Shown here piece after piece: positions 12,201 through 27,200 of a stretch of 64,000 nt of DNA. Position numbers and translations under genes: made by a program. A model generated the notes under the pieces. That model did no database searches and had not been told where the DNA came from. It saw only the letters and a list, made by a program, of their open reading frames with translations. Where the stretch lies: assembly GCF_901933205.1 (NCBI RefSeq), contig NC_044573.1, positions 112,961,702 through 113,025,701 of the forward strand. Direction: 5' to 3'. Every line of letters starts with the position of its first letter. Within the stretch, counting starts at the first letter, position 1. The stretch is from Camarhynchus parvulus (taxonomy: Eukaryota; Chordata; Aves; Passeriformes; Thraupidae).

Positions 12201-15200
12201 CACCATCAGAGATAATTTTAGAAAAAGGTTCGGCCAAATCCAGTGTCTGAGCAGGACAGGTGATAGGAAGAGGTGTGAAGCACAGCAGAGGGTAGGGCAA
12301 GCAACCTGTCTTTGACAAGCTGAACTCAATCTGGGCACTCAGTGGGCACTCCTACAGACACATGCTGTAGCTGGTCAGACTTCTCAAACCCTCAAGAATG
12401 TGCAAAAGGAGTTGGCCAGGGTAAGTGGGCAGCCTGTGTGCCCCCTGGTTGCTAGCAGTGCCAGCCAAGGAGGCAGTGGTGGCACTCCTTCCTAGCTGTG
12501 CCCACAGCAGGTTCAGCAGAGCTGCCTGGGCATCCAGCCCCTGCTCTGGAACACTCCATGCTGCAGAGGACACTTCCCTCCTGTGCAGTGTCCATCTCAC
12601 ACCCTATCTTTGCCTTTATTCTGCACTCAGAACTTTCACTTGCAGGCAGCGAAGATCTCCAGTCCCACAGCCCTGCTCACCTCCTGCAGCAGCCCCTGGG
12701 CTGTTTGGGTTCTCGTGAGCATGCAAAGCAGAACAGGACTTCCCTCCTCAGCCAAGGGCCAGTGCCCTGGCCAACAGAAAGCAGGGGGAAAAGGTGTCAG
12801 TGAAAGGATCAACAACTGATCTGTGAGATTGTCCCAGGCTCGCTGCGCAACCCAGCAATGGGATTGTACCACCAGGGACCTAAAAATTATCAACTGACCC
12901 CAAGACCACCCTCTGCAGCTGTGAAGGGGTGACCACAGGGCCAGGAGAGGTGTGAGGCCACATTTTTATCCCCTGCACTCATATGCCTGAGGCACTTCCA
13001 CTCCTGCAAAAGGGTACAAGGCTGCCCAAACCCACGACGTTAGAGTTTCCTTTCTCTGCACACAGCCATGACAAGAGCTTTTTTATTAGGGAGAGCAAGG
13101 CCCAGAAAATAAGGAACTAGGAAGTTATTCGGCATAAAAAGAAGCATACAGCCATTAAACAAGGAGTCAAACAGGAAGAAGTGTCATATTTATGCTGATC
13201 ATAGAATAAAAGCTCCCTACAGCCCTCAGATCTGTATCAGGGATTGCAAACAGTGTTTGCAAAATGTTTGCAACACTGAGTCACCAGAAGGAACAGGATT
13301 TTATTATTTTTGGCATTTGAGTATCATTAGCTGAGGGAGCAAATAGATTCAGTGTATGAAAAGTTCACCACACACTGTTCCCAGTGCAGGTAAAGCTTAC
13401 ACACATACGCACACATCTACTGACATGGCTTCCCAGCAGGAACCAACCTCTGCTAAAGCACTGCCCGTGGCTCCCTCCGGAGAAAACACTGCTGGAGCAG
13501 CATCAGTGCTACTGGCAAGGGAGAGTTGATGCCACACAAAACTGGAGATGGCTACCCTCCAAAGAAATTAACACAGAATCAAAATCATAGCATGGCTCTT
13601 GTGGGAAGAGACCTGCACAGGTCACCTTGTCCAACAGCCCTGTTCCAGCAGGGACACCCAGAGCTGGTTGCCCAGGACCATGTCTGGATGGGTAACATCA
13701 AAATGGAGACTCCATCCCAGCCCTGGGCAACCTGTGCTTGTGCCACCACCACACTGAGAATGCCTGGGATCCAGAGGGACCACCTGGGCTCCAGCCTGTG
13801 CTGTGGCCTGTGCTCCTGTTCCTGGGAGTGCATGGCTCACCTGCAGAGCCCTCCCTGGGGGTACACACACCGGGGGCTCACCTGAGAGCCCTCCCTGGGG
13901 GTGTCACACACACCGGGGCTCACCTGAGAGCCCTCCCTGCAGGTGTCACACATCACAGGCTGCTCGGGGCTGTGCCCAGCCTGTCCCTGTCCCTGTCCCT
14001 CCCAGCCCTGCAGCATCACAGGCTGCTCGGGGCTGTCCCCAGCCTGTCTCTGTCTCTCGTGTCCTGGGCACCCAGCACTGGGCCTGGACCTACAGGGGGG
14101 CTGCACTGAGCAGAGAGCCAGGACCATCCCCTCCCTCCTCTGGCAAAGTTTTGCCTAATGCAGCCCAGGGCATCATCAGCTACTCACTCCTAGGGCCAGG
14201 GCACACACTCCTGTCAGTGAGCCACAGAGGGACCGGATCACACTGTGTCACATTGCTCATGAAGCAGCAAGTGGTATTTTTACATTTAAAAGATTACTTA
14301 AGAGTTGTAAGTTGACGTGTCTGACCACATCCATCACATGGAAGCAGAAAGTAGAAGTAGGCAGAGCAGGAAAAACAAGAACAGATAAAAAAGAGCTGTA
14401 AGATTAGTACCTGTCAATCCTGGCTGCATGCAGGCTCTTAAACAGTGACTTAGGAGCTTATTGCACTTTAGCGCTGGAAGAATTCATGACACAAACAACT
14501 TCATCCCTAACAAAGTCTGTTGGGAGATCTGCAATCTGCGCCCAAAACCAAGTTCCACATTCTAGACCGGAAGAATGAAGGTTTCACTGACCATGCAAAA
14601 AAACCCCTGCTTGGGCTACACCAATGCAATATTGCTATGAAAAAGATATACATGTTCACATCACAGTGCAAGAATTACATGCAATCAGAAAAAACAAGAA
14701 CAGACATTCACTGAATGCTACAGACCGAGCTACTCCAGAGGAGCCATCTGCTCCCAGAGGACAGACGTGCTCTAGAAAACAAGTCCTCAGACTGTGAAGA
14801 TGATCTTCTGCTGTGAGCAGCTCTGCTTAACAGAAGCAGGGACTGAACCAATATAAATGTACACTCTAAAATGTAATTAGGGCACACAAGATCAAGAATT
14901 TCAAGTACAACTTTCCCAAATTTCAAACTCCCCATCTTTGATTATCATTGTTCCACAATGTGCCAAAGGGACCTTGGGAGGTTTAAGCCACAGCAAAGCT
15001 CACCCTTGGGAGCAGGTGCCAGAGTGCCAACACTGCTTGGCCGACACAGCTCCAGACCTAACCCACAAACCTGTCCAGGTTGGGAGGGACCTCTAGAGAA
15101 GACAGCTCACCCCTGCTCAGGCACAGCCAGCCACCACAGGCTGCCCCTGCTTGTTGGTGTCTGAGTGATCTTTTCAGAACTGGCACGAAGGAGCTCCCTG

Positions 15201-18200
15201 AACTGCTGAGGTTCACAAAGCCTTCAACCCAAGGGCCCTGGAGGGAAGAGACACCTGAAACTGCTGTGCTAATATGAGAATGGGCGAATTGAAGACCTGG
15301 AGGACTACAATTCACATCCCCATGCCCACTGGGAAAGTCACATAAAAGCAGAGAAAAAACAGAACTGAACAAAACTGAAGCAACAATGCCCTCAGTGCAA
15401 CACAGAAATAACAATGACCTTGGAAAATGGATGTTCCATAACCTGGAGCACTAAACAGAGACATTTAAACCTTTTAAAATATCTTGCTTAACTGAAAACA
15501 ACAACCAGTCTAAATGACCATAGTTTTCTGGTGTTTTCATGAATGAGGTCAGTCACAGCAGCACACAGAGGGTACTCTGAGCTAGGGAAACAAGTACTAG
15601 GAGCAAGAACTGGCTTTTAAACCCTCTGCAAAATAAAAATGAGTTCATTACTATCACAGCATAGAAGGAGGAGAATCTTTGCCACAAGGCCACCAAGGTC
15701 ACCAGTTCCTCCCACTAAACTGGACCTTAAAAATGCCACCACCCTCCCCTGGACACACACACGCTGAACACGGGGTCAGCAGGAGGCAGCTGGAACTTCC
15801 AGCAGGACAGAACCCACCGACTGCCACTCACCTGTGGCTGCTCCTCCTACTTTAACTCTGTGCTCACAGAAAAATCCAGGGCAGCTCTCTGGAACTGCTC
15901 TGCCACTCTAGTAACCACAGCAGCAGCTACAGCATTGCAGCATTACAATTGCATCATTGTACCATTACCATTACAATCAACCTCATGCTATTCAACCCAG
16001 TTTGTTCAGCAGTTTCTCAAGAACAAGCCAAATGAGAAGTGCCTTTACTTGGAGACAGGCCCATGGCAGTCAAACCCTTAAAAGAAAAACCACCCCCCAA
16101 AAAAAGTAGCTTGGATCCAACCTTGAACTTTCTTCTAGACCAAAAGTTCCACTCAAAACGATTTCCTTGCCCAATCTCTTTCCCAGCAGCACCTGTAGTC
16201 ACAGAAAAATCTTATTATGAATTTCTGCCTTAGTTTTGCCAAGTTTCTAAGGAACCAAAAATGTTTGGCTTGACAGACAATGTGCTTGACTCACACATAA
16301 AACTGTATAGTTAGAAAAGCTAAACTACATCTATTCATGTTACATTTTCCTAAATCAGTGCTAACATGCCATTTTTATGGCAGATTTTTCTATGTCTGAT
16401 GACTTAAATTATCCATTATTTTCCTTTTAAAACCACACCTGCCATAGTTGAAAAATAAAAAAGCCAGATCCAAGATATCCTACCAACCTCTTATTTCTGC
16501 ATCACCTCAGGTGTCTGTTAAGAATGTTGAAACCAGCATGGCATTGAAAGATCAGGCAACAAAATCCAAGGGAGTGAAGTGATGACTAAAATAAGATTAG
16601 TTATGAAAGCATGTCACTCACAGCCTCATCAGCTCAATGCTCAAGCAAAACAGGAGCCTTACACCCTAGATTTAGTGTTTTCAAACCCAAATCACTGCTC
16701 AAGATGCCCAGCTCTCATATCAGCAGTACCTCCTGGTACAACAGAGTGTTAGAACAAGTTCACAATCCAGGAAAGCTCAGTGTTCCAAGGCCATCTGATG
16801 CTGTTCCAGCACAGGTGAGGCACCACAGCATCTCCTTGTGCCTGCAGAGTGCTCATCCAGGCTCCTCCTGTCCTTCTAGAACCAGGGCCTTTGGTTCTGC
16901 TCACAGGGGTGCCTGATTCTGGAGGAGGGGCTGGCCAGCCCTCAGCCTTGCTGCCCTCAGCCTGGCTGAGCCCAGGCTCAGCCCCAGCCCAGGCTCAGGC
17001 TCAGCCCAGGCTCAGCCCCAGCCCAGGCTCAGGCTCAGCCCAGGCTCAGCCCCAGCCCAGGCTCAGCCCCAGCCCAGGCTCAGCCCCAGCCCAGGCTCAG
17101 GCTCAGCCCAGGCTCAGCCCGCCAGCCCAGGCTCAGCCCCAGCCCAGGCTCAGCCCCAGCCCAGGCTCAGGCTCAGCCCAGGCTCAGCCCCAGCCCAGGC
17201 TCAGCCCCAGCCCAGGCTCAGGCTCAGCCCCAGCCCAGGCTCAGGCTCAGCCAGGTTCCCACTCTGTGGGCTCAGGCTCAGCCCAGGCTCAGCCCCAGCC
17301 CAGGCTCAGGCCTCAGCCCAGGCTCAGCCTCAGCCAGGTTCCCACTCTGTGGGCTCAGGCTCAGCCCAGGCTCAGCCCCAGCCCAGGCTCAGGCTCAGCC
17401 CAGGCTCAGCCAGGTTCCCACTCTGTGGGCTCAGGCTCAGGCTCAGCCCAGGCTCAGGCTCAGGCTCAGGCTCAGCCAGGTTCCCACTCTGTGGGCTCGT
17501 TCCTGGGCCAGTTCTCTGGCTGCTGCTCTGCCACCCTGCAGCCATCCCCAGGGACACCTGCCCTCCTCAGGCCTCCAGCCCTGACCACATCCCCATGCCC
17601 CTCAGCCACACCAGATCCCAGACTGAGCTTTTCAGGAGCCCCTGCCCCGCTGGCAATGCAGGGTGGCACAGCACATCCTCCTGCCAGCCTGGAAGGCACA
17701 GAGCCCATGTGGTCAGGCCCTTGCCCTTTCCACCACTTCAGCTGATGGTTGGTAGGTTCCCAACTCAGGAGAAACAAACTCTAACCATCGAGATTAACCC
17801 TGATGGCAAAAAATAAAATAAATTATTATTTTAAATGTAAACATGGTGTTCTATGCAATAGGGTTACAAATTGCAGCACTCGAATCCTTCTCTGGCTCCC
17901 ACCAGCCCAACTCCCTCCTCATATACACAGATCTCCCCAAAACCAGAGATTTATCTGGGGAAACAACAATAGCCAAGCTTACTTCAATCCAGAGACTCAT
18001 TTGGATCTCCAGGAGGGATCTGGCCATCAGGAGCCAGACACATTCACTGAAACATTCATCTTAAAACCAACACATCTAAGGAGTTCAAACTACAAGCAAG
18101 CAATTGGATAGCCAAGCACACAGTGGGGGCTAGTCCAGGGCTGGGCCCCAGCCAAGGGCAGCAGAGCAGCAGCAGGGAAGAGCCTAATGGACGTGGGAAG

Positions 18201-21200
18201 TTCAGCTGGGAAGAGCTCAGAACAAGGCATGGCTTGTTGACATGCAGGAGCTGGCATGCACGGGGCCCGTGGACTAGCACACACTAAGAACATGGAGAGG
18301 GAGAAAACTAACAACCAGGAGACTTCACAAAGGGCAGTGCTCCCTCTCTGTAAGGCTCTGGCCAAGAGCACGAGGAACTGTTTGCATCCCCGCACAGAAC
18401 ATGAGCTCTCCAAGCAGGATGCACCTAAGCCAAACAGTTTTACACACAGCCTTATAGCAAGGGAACACTGTAAATACATCAGTGTGTATGTCTGTGTGTT
18501 ACAAATATAGATACACACACATATATATATAAATATATATATACAGATACACACAGAGATAAAATCATGTACATGACATAAGTGGAGTCACATCACAGGA
18601 GCGGAGAAGTTTGCTCACCATTAGCAAATATCCTATGAAAGACTGTTGTAACAGAGCAGCCCGTGAGCGGGAAGTAAAACGAGATAAAGTCAATGAGTTG
18701 GTGAACAGCAAAGCACTTACATCCATAGAGACAGCTGGGTCAGAGTCAGGGCACACAGGGACAGGACTGAGCACTGGGCCCTGCCTCCAGCCACCTCTTC
18801 AAATAAATTTACCTAAGGAACATCAGGGCTTCTACCTGAGAACCAGACTGGGCAGGGGACACAAGGCATCTCTGACCAAGCAGAAGATCATGGCTGACTG
18901 AGACCAAGAAGCCAGAAATTCTGTTCTTCTGTGAGTGTCCTACAGTCCCACCCACCCCACCCCTTCAGCAGAGAATTCCCTCTCTCTACATCCCAGTACC
19001 TTCTGGCCACAGATCTCAGCAGGAGAACCCACACTTACACACCTGGCCACATGATGCCACAGCAGAGCTAATACCCATAAGAGTCCTGCCCCATGGCCTG
19101 GAACTGAGGGCAGACCCTGAGCAGACACAACTGAAACAGACTGAGGCTCAGGTCAGGCGTGGTGCAGCCAGGAGAGACACACAACAGCAAGGCCTGGGGG
19201 CACAAGGGGGAAATCTGCACTGCACTCCACGAGCGTCCTCTGTGCTCCATCGAGGTCTCAGCAGATGCTGACACACTGCCATGTCTCAGGAGCACCAGAG
19301 GACACTGAGACCCTCCAGCCTGAGGCCTCCCTTCTGCTGGGGCACTCCCAGAGCTGCCCAAAAGGGTTTTAATTCAAACACATCACTTCTTTCCACCTGT
19401 GAATGGTTCTTATGCTGCCAGTGGGAATTCCAGGAACAGCTCCCAGCAATGCCAACAGGAGCAGGCAGCAGCACCAGGCACACTGTGTGAGCACCCTGTG
19501 TGTACACACTGTTCTTCCCACACTGAGAGCAGCTGCAGCCCCAGAACACACCTGGCAGCACATCCCCCTGTCAGCCAGCACAGACACCCAGGGAGGCACC
19601 ACTGTGCTGCCCCTGGGCTCTGGGAACAGTACACGCAGCAGGTGGGACATTCCAGTCTCTGGGAATACCAGTGGCAAGGTTAAGAGCTGTGAGTGTCTTT
19701 CCTATCCTCATCACGAGTTCTCTGAAGCTCTCCACTCATTTGAAACATTCTCCTTAAATCTATAAACTCAGCACTTTATGGAACTGGAGAATAAAACATT
19801 AGCAAATGAATGGATTATGGATGGCTTTTGCATTTAAGCATTATACAAAATCTTTCCTCCTTCCCACTCCCTTTTTCTCCCACAGCTGACCCCCAGCACA
19901 CAGATTTACATGCTGAACAGAGAAGCAGTGACCAGTGCAGCCAGGGCACGTGCTCCTGCCTCTGAGTGAGCAGCAAGGAGCAAAGGGCTGTTCCCACCCT
20001 GAACGAGTGTCACAGGGACAGCATCAGGCATTTCCAACGTGGGGCTGCCCTCCTGGCACGCCCTGCCCCAGCAGACAGCAGCATGTCCTGCAGCGCACAC
20101 CAGCAGCTGCCCTAGCCAGGTTTTTGCCCCACATTCAGCAAGTATTCTCTTTGCCAAAGCCACAGGGAGAGGAACTTGGGGAGCAGCATCCAGCACAGTA
20201 CGGGGGACAGAGACAGTACCAAAGCACAGCTCATAGTGCACTGAATCCTTGTTCCCCATAAATCCACAGAAATTACTGTCCTGCTGCTTTAAGTGAACGC
20301 AGGGAAGTGCTCAGATACCAGCCAGCTGTACAGAACAAGGACAGGAAGCAGCAAACATGAGCCTGGCATTGTCAGTGACCCTGGAGCAGCTGCTGTTCCA
20401 GGCCCAAAACTCAAACCCAGCCCATGTGGCACTGCAGAGGCAGCAGTGCCAGGGAGAAAGGCTCAAGCTCCAACACAACCAGCAGTCCTGGGGATGCAGC
20501 TTTGCCTTTTCTGGCTGGGTGGGCATTGCAGGAATAGGAATACATCCTGCAACACTGCCAATTCTAATTCCAGCCTGCACTGGAGCCACAGCTTTCCCAT
20601 CTGGAGGATTCCTCTTTTGACCACAAGCCCACTTGCAATCACTTCCTTTTTTATTTAGGAAAGGACCAGAATCTTTTAGATAAATTACTTCACTCCTGAA
20701 TGTGAGGTGAGGCAGGCAGCCCACAGCTGTGGAGCAGAGAGGTCAGGAACAGCTGCACATGAGCACTGCAGCTGCAGCCACATCCTGCGGCTGGAACAGC
20801 ACAGACACCCACTTCTCCTGGCACGAGCACACACACGTCCCTCCTGCTGCACCTGACAGCAGCAAAGCTTTGTGAAACTGAAGGGAGCCAAGGTGTAACA
20901 GTGCTGAGGCCACCATTCACCCACAGCTGAAGAGCCACCTTCCTACACAGCCTGTGAACAGCAGCCCTGGAGCTGCACACTCTGGGAATGGCAGGTCTGA
21001 GGAGCTGCAGGATCTCCCTGTGGTGAAAGCCGTGGCTGCAATGCCAGCTCCATGGGTTTGCTTTCACAGACAGCACTGGCTGCCCTGCAGAAACATGGCA
21101 GCTGCATGGTACCTTGAAACTAAACTAAAAAAGGGAATTTCTTGAGTACTCAAGTCTTCCCATCAGTCTGAACTGAATGCCAGGGAGTTTGCCAGCATAC

Positions 21201-24200
21201 AGGTACTAGGTGCACTCACTCTTGGAAATCTCTCTCACTTGGACAAAGTCAGCAAAACACAATAAAGCCTGTGTGATGACATGATGACATCAGCTTGTGT
21301 GAGGAGCAAGTCCCCAAGTTTACAGGCAGGTCAGGAGCAGAGTGCTCCTTCTGCCACAATCCTGTCTCCCTGGTACAAGCACAAACCTGCTACCTCAGTT
21401 CTGGAACAAAACAACAACACAGGAGCTCTTTGATGGGAAGAAAAGCCACAGGTCTGCAGCTGATGGAGAGGCTATTTCTGGAAGACAGGTGATGTAGAGC
21501 ATCCTCCCTGTACACTCCACATCAAAGCAGAACTCACATAGACATTAGCTCCAGGAAAGCAGAGACCTATTCCTCAGATCGAGAATACTTGCCGAAGTTG
21601 AACAGCAGGTAGCAAAGCTGTCCCTTGAAAGGTCATGTCAAGGTGTGAAATAATGCATCCTGACTGCAGACAGATTTTTAGAGACATGGGAACAGCAGGA
21701 AAAACCAGAGCATGAAAGGATGCTCTGCACTGCCAGGAACATCACTGCTTACTTATGAAATAAACCATTTTGGCACAGGATGACTGCTCCAGCAGGGCAC
21801 GTGTGTGCCAAGCAGGCTGAGGGCAGCTCAGCAGCCTGAAGGCACGCCCATTATCCCATGGGATAATGGCATGCTGGATAAGCCACTCGCTGCTGCCAGT
21901 CTGTCCACTTTATTACAAACATGGGCCGCTACAAGCAGCACTCTTGTGGCTGCATGAACACAGCTCCCCAGGCAGCTCCCAAAGCTCCACAGTGCTGGCA
22001 GAAGAACTCTGTGTATCAACATGAAAATCTGCAGAGCAGATGAACACACAGATTATGTGCTTACAAAACCTCCAAGTTTCAGCATCATTTCCTGTGTCAA
22101 CCCCTTGAGACATAAAGCTAAAGAGGAGGCTAAAGAAGAGTCACTCCTGCACATGACAAGGGTCCAATCAGCAGTGAATTCTGCTCCCAGTCTCTGGCAC
22201 ATCTGATGTGGAGGTGGAGAAGCACATGTACACACAGGCCTATCGTGCCAGGGAGCCTGGAAAGGAGCTGGTGCCTCTCTCTGGGCAGTCTCTGATAAGG
22301 CAGGGGCACCCCCAGCAAGCATTACCTGACCCGATTTTGATCAGCCCGTTGTGCTGGATGAAGATGGTGTCACAGGTCAGGTTGCCATGGATGATGGGAG
22401 GATCACAGGAGTGGAGGTAGCTGCAGATGCAGAACAGAGCACTGGTCAAGGCCTTGAACCCCTTCCTTCACACCCTCCCACGTCAAGAAACATCAGAAGA
22501 GAACAGGAGAGCAAAGGGCACATGCCAGGGATTTACAGCAGCTGGGAGATACAATTCAGTGACTGTACATCAGCCTCTGGCTGAGAACCAGGAACAAACA
22601 GGAATTGTCTCTATTGAATCTCCAGAACATGGCAGAGGGGAAGACAAAGCTTTCTCCTATCAGTTCCCAAGAAACTCAAGGTACCAGAGGTAAAGACACG
22701 ATTTCATCCAACCCAGTACTGCTGAGTGGATTCTAAAAGGGTTACAATTTTATTTTTATACCAAAAATATCGGAGCCTTAGTCTGTCCCTACTCAAAGGG
22801 GACCAAAGAGGCACTTAATGCTATGCACACACAACTGGGCATGCTTGTCAGCAGGCACAAATAAAGCTTTTCAGCGCTGGGTCCCAGGTACACTCTGGTT
22901 TTGCATCTCACTCTGCTTGGGTTTATGTCAGCAGCTAGCACAAGTGAGGACAGTCAGCTCCCAGAAGCTTATTAGAACCCAAACTATTCATCAATAGCTG
23001 TAATTTAGCCAAGTGGCACCAGAGTTTCCTCTATGGAGTGCAAGCCATGCTCTGTCATCCAGGCTATTGTTTTTCTAAGGTTCTAATTAGCTCCTCACCA
23101 ACTCTAGCCCTGGTGGAAAAGAGTTTTTAAAACCCACACCACATTCCACTCAGCTGTATTGCACTCAGATGGCTGCAGAAGGGCTGCACCATCAAGAAAT
23201 GTACACACACATGCCTCAATATCCATGAATCCACTGCCTGTAACAGGCCTACAGCCTGCCAACACCGTGGAAGTTTTTCTAAGCCCCCTCACACGGAACT
23301 TGAATTCCCTGTCATCTTTGCAACATCCTCCTGACCAAGGAGAAACTCAGATTATAAAGATGGATACTCTGGAGACCTCCCTAATACTTAACTGCCACAT
23401 CAGTCCCAATGGCTGGGACCTCAAGGTCAGTGCCCCACGTACCTGAGAGCAGAGAGGATCTGGGTACACCACCGCTTCCATGCCTGCAGATACAAGAGGA
23501 AAAGGAGAAAATCATCCACAAGGAGCTAATCAGCTAATCTGTAGCTCTGTGATTCACAGCCCACTCGTAGGAAGCAATACCTGCCCCAGCTTTTACTCAG
23601 TGCAGGTATAAGGAATCAGTACTCCTACAGTCAGCTTGTTTCTACAAATTCCCATGGGTCCAGAAACACACCTGTCCTCCAGTCTGCCGTATACAGACAC
23701 CTTCCCCCCTTCCTGTGAGGGCCCCTGGACAGGGCCATGCCTGTCACACCACACCTGAGAAGCTGCAGAGCTGCTGGCAGTAAAGCAGCCAGCACAGAAC
23801 TGCTGTCCCAGAGAACCTGCAGCTGACCTCAGTTACAGGGACACAGGGGAGCTGCAGCAATGTGTTATCACCAGTTCTCTCTGGGATCCTCTGCTGAAAG
23901 GGCTTTCCAGGGGCTGATGGCTCTAAAGAATGATGGTCACACAGAAAACAAGAGTTACCTTTTCATTCATAGTTTTGTGGTTTTTCTTTGTCTTCTTCAG
24001 GAATTGTTTCAAGCTCCCTGAAGACATGTACTCAGTGATGAAGATCACCTGTGAAGCAGCAGGACACGTTACCCTCCACCTTGTTAATTAGCTAACAATG
24101 AGAACCCAACAGCCTGGTGGCTGCACTTACCCTGGCCTTGTTCTCTTTTACATCAGCCCAGTATTTGTGGAACTTCACAATGTTGAGATGATCCAGCTGA

Positions 24201-27200
24201 ATCAAGTTGTCAAACACTGCTTTAACCTTTTCCTTAACATCAGAAAGACAAAAACATGTCATATCAGAGACCACACCAAATATCCTTCTTTCTTCTTGGG
24301 TTGTGGTCCCCTCAAACACTAATGTGTATGTCAAGCCCCTATGCTAAGAACAGGCAGGACCCCATTTCCTTCTGCACTGCATCTCACAGAGTGTGGTTTG
24401 ATTGCCAAGTCTAAATGAACACAAGGGCTCATGGAAATAGCACAACAGTCTTCCAGGACATTTCCTATACAGGCCAGGCTTAAGCCAAATTTGCTACATT
24501 TGGACAGCACAGCCTTTCAAACCCAGCCAATAATCAACACAAAAAGTATCCATAATCCCACCCCAGGGCAGGGTACGCTCCTCACATCCTGTTGGGAGAC
24601 ACATCAACTCACTTCCTGAAGCTTGAAGTTCTTCCGCTCAGAAAACTGAACTTCATTCCAGACAACCTCCACGCCTTCCTCGGTGTCCATGGCCAGGTAG
24701 GCACTGTCAATGCCCGGGACATTGCGCTGGTTCACCTGCAGGGAAGGGTGGAGACACCTGTGAGCACCTGTGAGCCACACCTGACCATTGCCATGCAGCA
24801 CTCCCTGGAAAATCATCGACTCTGCTCATTAACTTTTAATTAAATGAGGATTCTAGGACAGGATCTGCACATGTATCTTGGAACAGGGCATATCCCAAAC
24901 ATGAGTCACTGCAGAGCATGTGAGCAGCAAGTCCTGAGCACACTGAGGGGAAAATCTTGTGTGCACAAACGCTGTGTTGCAGCAAAGCTGCCTTCCACCA
25001 ACAATATATTAGATTTTCATGGTTAAGGACACCTGCAGGTCATTCCACCACAAAAAAACCACTCCAACAACACAAAAGGGATACAGAAATGTCTCAATAA
25101 CTCAGATACAACTTTGTGAAGGAATCCTCTGAAAGGTGATGACATCTGAAACTCAATCAAAGCAGAGAGGAACAAGGGGAAAGCTGAAGCTTCAGAGGTG
25201 GGAACCAATGACACAAGGGAAACCACGAGAGTAACTTCTTTAGTTAATAATTGTAAACATTGACCCAGCACAAGTACATCCACACATATTAAAGACACAG
25301 ATGAGCACTCAGAAAGCAGCAAGGTAAGGGGGGATTGAGAGTTTGGAGCCCAGCGCGAGAATGGCAAGGGCTGCGGGAGGACATAAGGCTGAAAGAGCTG
25401 CAGAGATCAGAGGTGAACCCTGCTCCCAGCAGCAAAGTTTTCTGTAACATTGTTCTTCAGATATGTAGCAGCATTCAAAGATAACACGGTCTCTTTCATC
25501 CAGCATCCATGGCATTCACTGTAATGCCTTTGCCAGGCAACTTCACAGGCACACAGCAGTCACAGTCATGGTGGATATCCCACTGCACTGGATTCAAAGC
25601 ACTTAGAGAGGACAAGAAGATAGAATTCACCTTTTAATTGTCAACCAGCAATCATTACTGTTCCCATCTGCTGACTACACACCAAGAATCACTTCACAGA
25701 TCCACAGGACAACCTGAGTTGGAAGAGACTCCCAAGGACCACTGCAGTCCAGCTTCTGGTCCTGCACAGGAAAGCCCCAAGAATCCCCCCCTGTGTCTAA
25801 GAGCACTGTCCCAACACCCCCTGAACTCAGGCAGGGCTGGTGCTGGTGACCTGGCAAATCCAGACTCATCTTCTATCACCTCCAAAACATTTCAGAGCTC
25901 CTCCTTCTTATACTGTGTCACCTTCTCTTCCCTCACTAGGGACCCCATCAGCATCCTACTGCTGGAAACTTCTCACCTTATATAAGAGCTCCCTCAAAAA
26001 TCCCTTCTCCCTTAGCAGCCACTTTCCCATGATCAAATTTACCCAATTTCATCATTCCAGCTGAGTTACTCCATTCCATTCTACTCCCTCCATAGCCTGA
26101 CCACACAGAGGGACAGGTCACCAACACAGGTGGGATTCTTTATGATCTCCCAAGGGACTCTGAACAGGCCCAATGACATTTAATACTCTGGCACTGCAGG
26201 TGACACTGCAGGGACAAAGGGTGCCAAGCACAGTAAAAGCAGAGTGATACAGACTTCTCTGGCAGTAAACTCAGCAGTAAAGGAGAATGACACAAGCAGC
26301 CAGCTGCAAGGCGTGGCACAGGCAGGAATAAGAGGTACAGGCTATAATTACACAAGGAGAGCCTGAGCTACAGAGGACAGCTATGGAAAATCATCACAGG
26401 AGGTGACAGCCCAGTATGAACCAACCCACTTCCTTCCACTGGAGCTGCCTACATAACTGAGGGGTAAAAGGACTGAGATTTGGTTTAGGAAGGCGTTCAT
26501 ATTGACCCTAAAAACTTGATTTTTTAAATGTATATATATATGTATATAAACACACTGATACCAACAGGCCAGGCCTGTTATGTTACATCATTAAAGAAAG
26601 CTGAAGGAATAAAAAGAATTAAGGATAGAAGATTTATTTCTTCAAATTTTAGAATAACTAATATCTTGGGGATGACAGCATAAAATCACCCAGCACAATT
26701 ACTAAAGCTGAATGGCAAAAGGCTTTACCTTCAGGGAAGGTTAAAGAAGCCCAAGGCAGCAGAAAGGCAGGTGTGTGTGAGAAGTGCAAGGACAAGGTAA
26801 CAGCCACCACACTGACACCCAGTGTCCCTGCATCCCTTTGGATTCTCCTTCTTCATCCCACCTGCTGTTGTTCACAGCAACACCTCAATGATGGATTCCA
26901 ACAGTTAAAGGCACCCAGCTTTACTGGATTGAGTAAATCCTCAAGTACCAGCTGAAAATCTGCCCCAGTAATGCAGCTGGGGCTGTGGACCTGTCACATC
27001 TCCCACTTGTGGCCAAGCTCCCTGAGCATAAATGATTTCCATGACTCATAGGTGATATCCCAGAGCACCAGATATGACTCAGGACACCAAACCCAGCTGA
27101 CATCACCCATGGCAACTCTGCTCCTCAGGAGACTCAACAGCCTGGGGAGAAGAGCAAAAGGGGAAAAATGCAGACAGATAACTGAAAGGCAACAGCAGAT

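Larger units (their letters stand above)
11385..22325 (-). other. NRBP1 10.9-kb intron (coding exons 6 to 7)
   Basis: No exon-like homology was found here. Visible contents: a CR1 fragment (about 13585-13745), a weaker CR1 piece (15060-15165), short tandem blocks (13850-14060), a large CCCAGGCTCAG minisatellite (16966-17500) and a TA/CA microsatellite (18505-18560). The rest is unique-looking intronic sequence with only short chance reading frames. Confidence 0.8.

Noticed and set aside
16849..17745. 298-codon frame rich in Ala-Gln-Pro-Arg-Leu-Ser
   Set aside because: Translation of the CCCAGGCTCAG minisatellite inside an NRBP1 intron.
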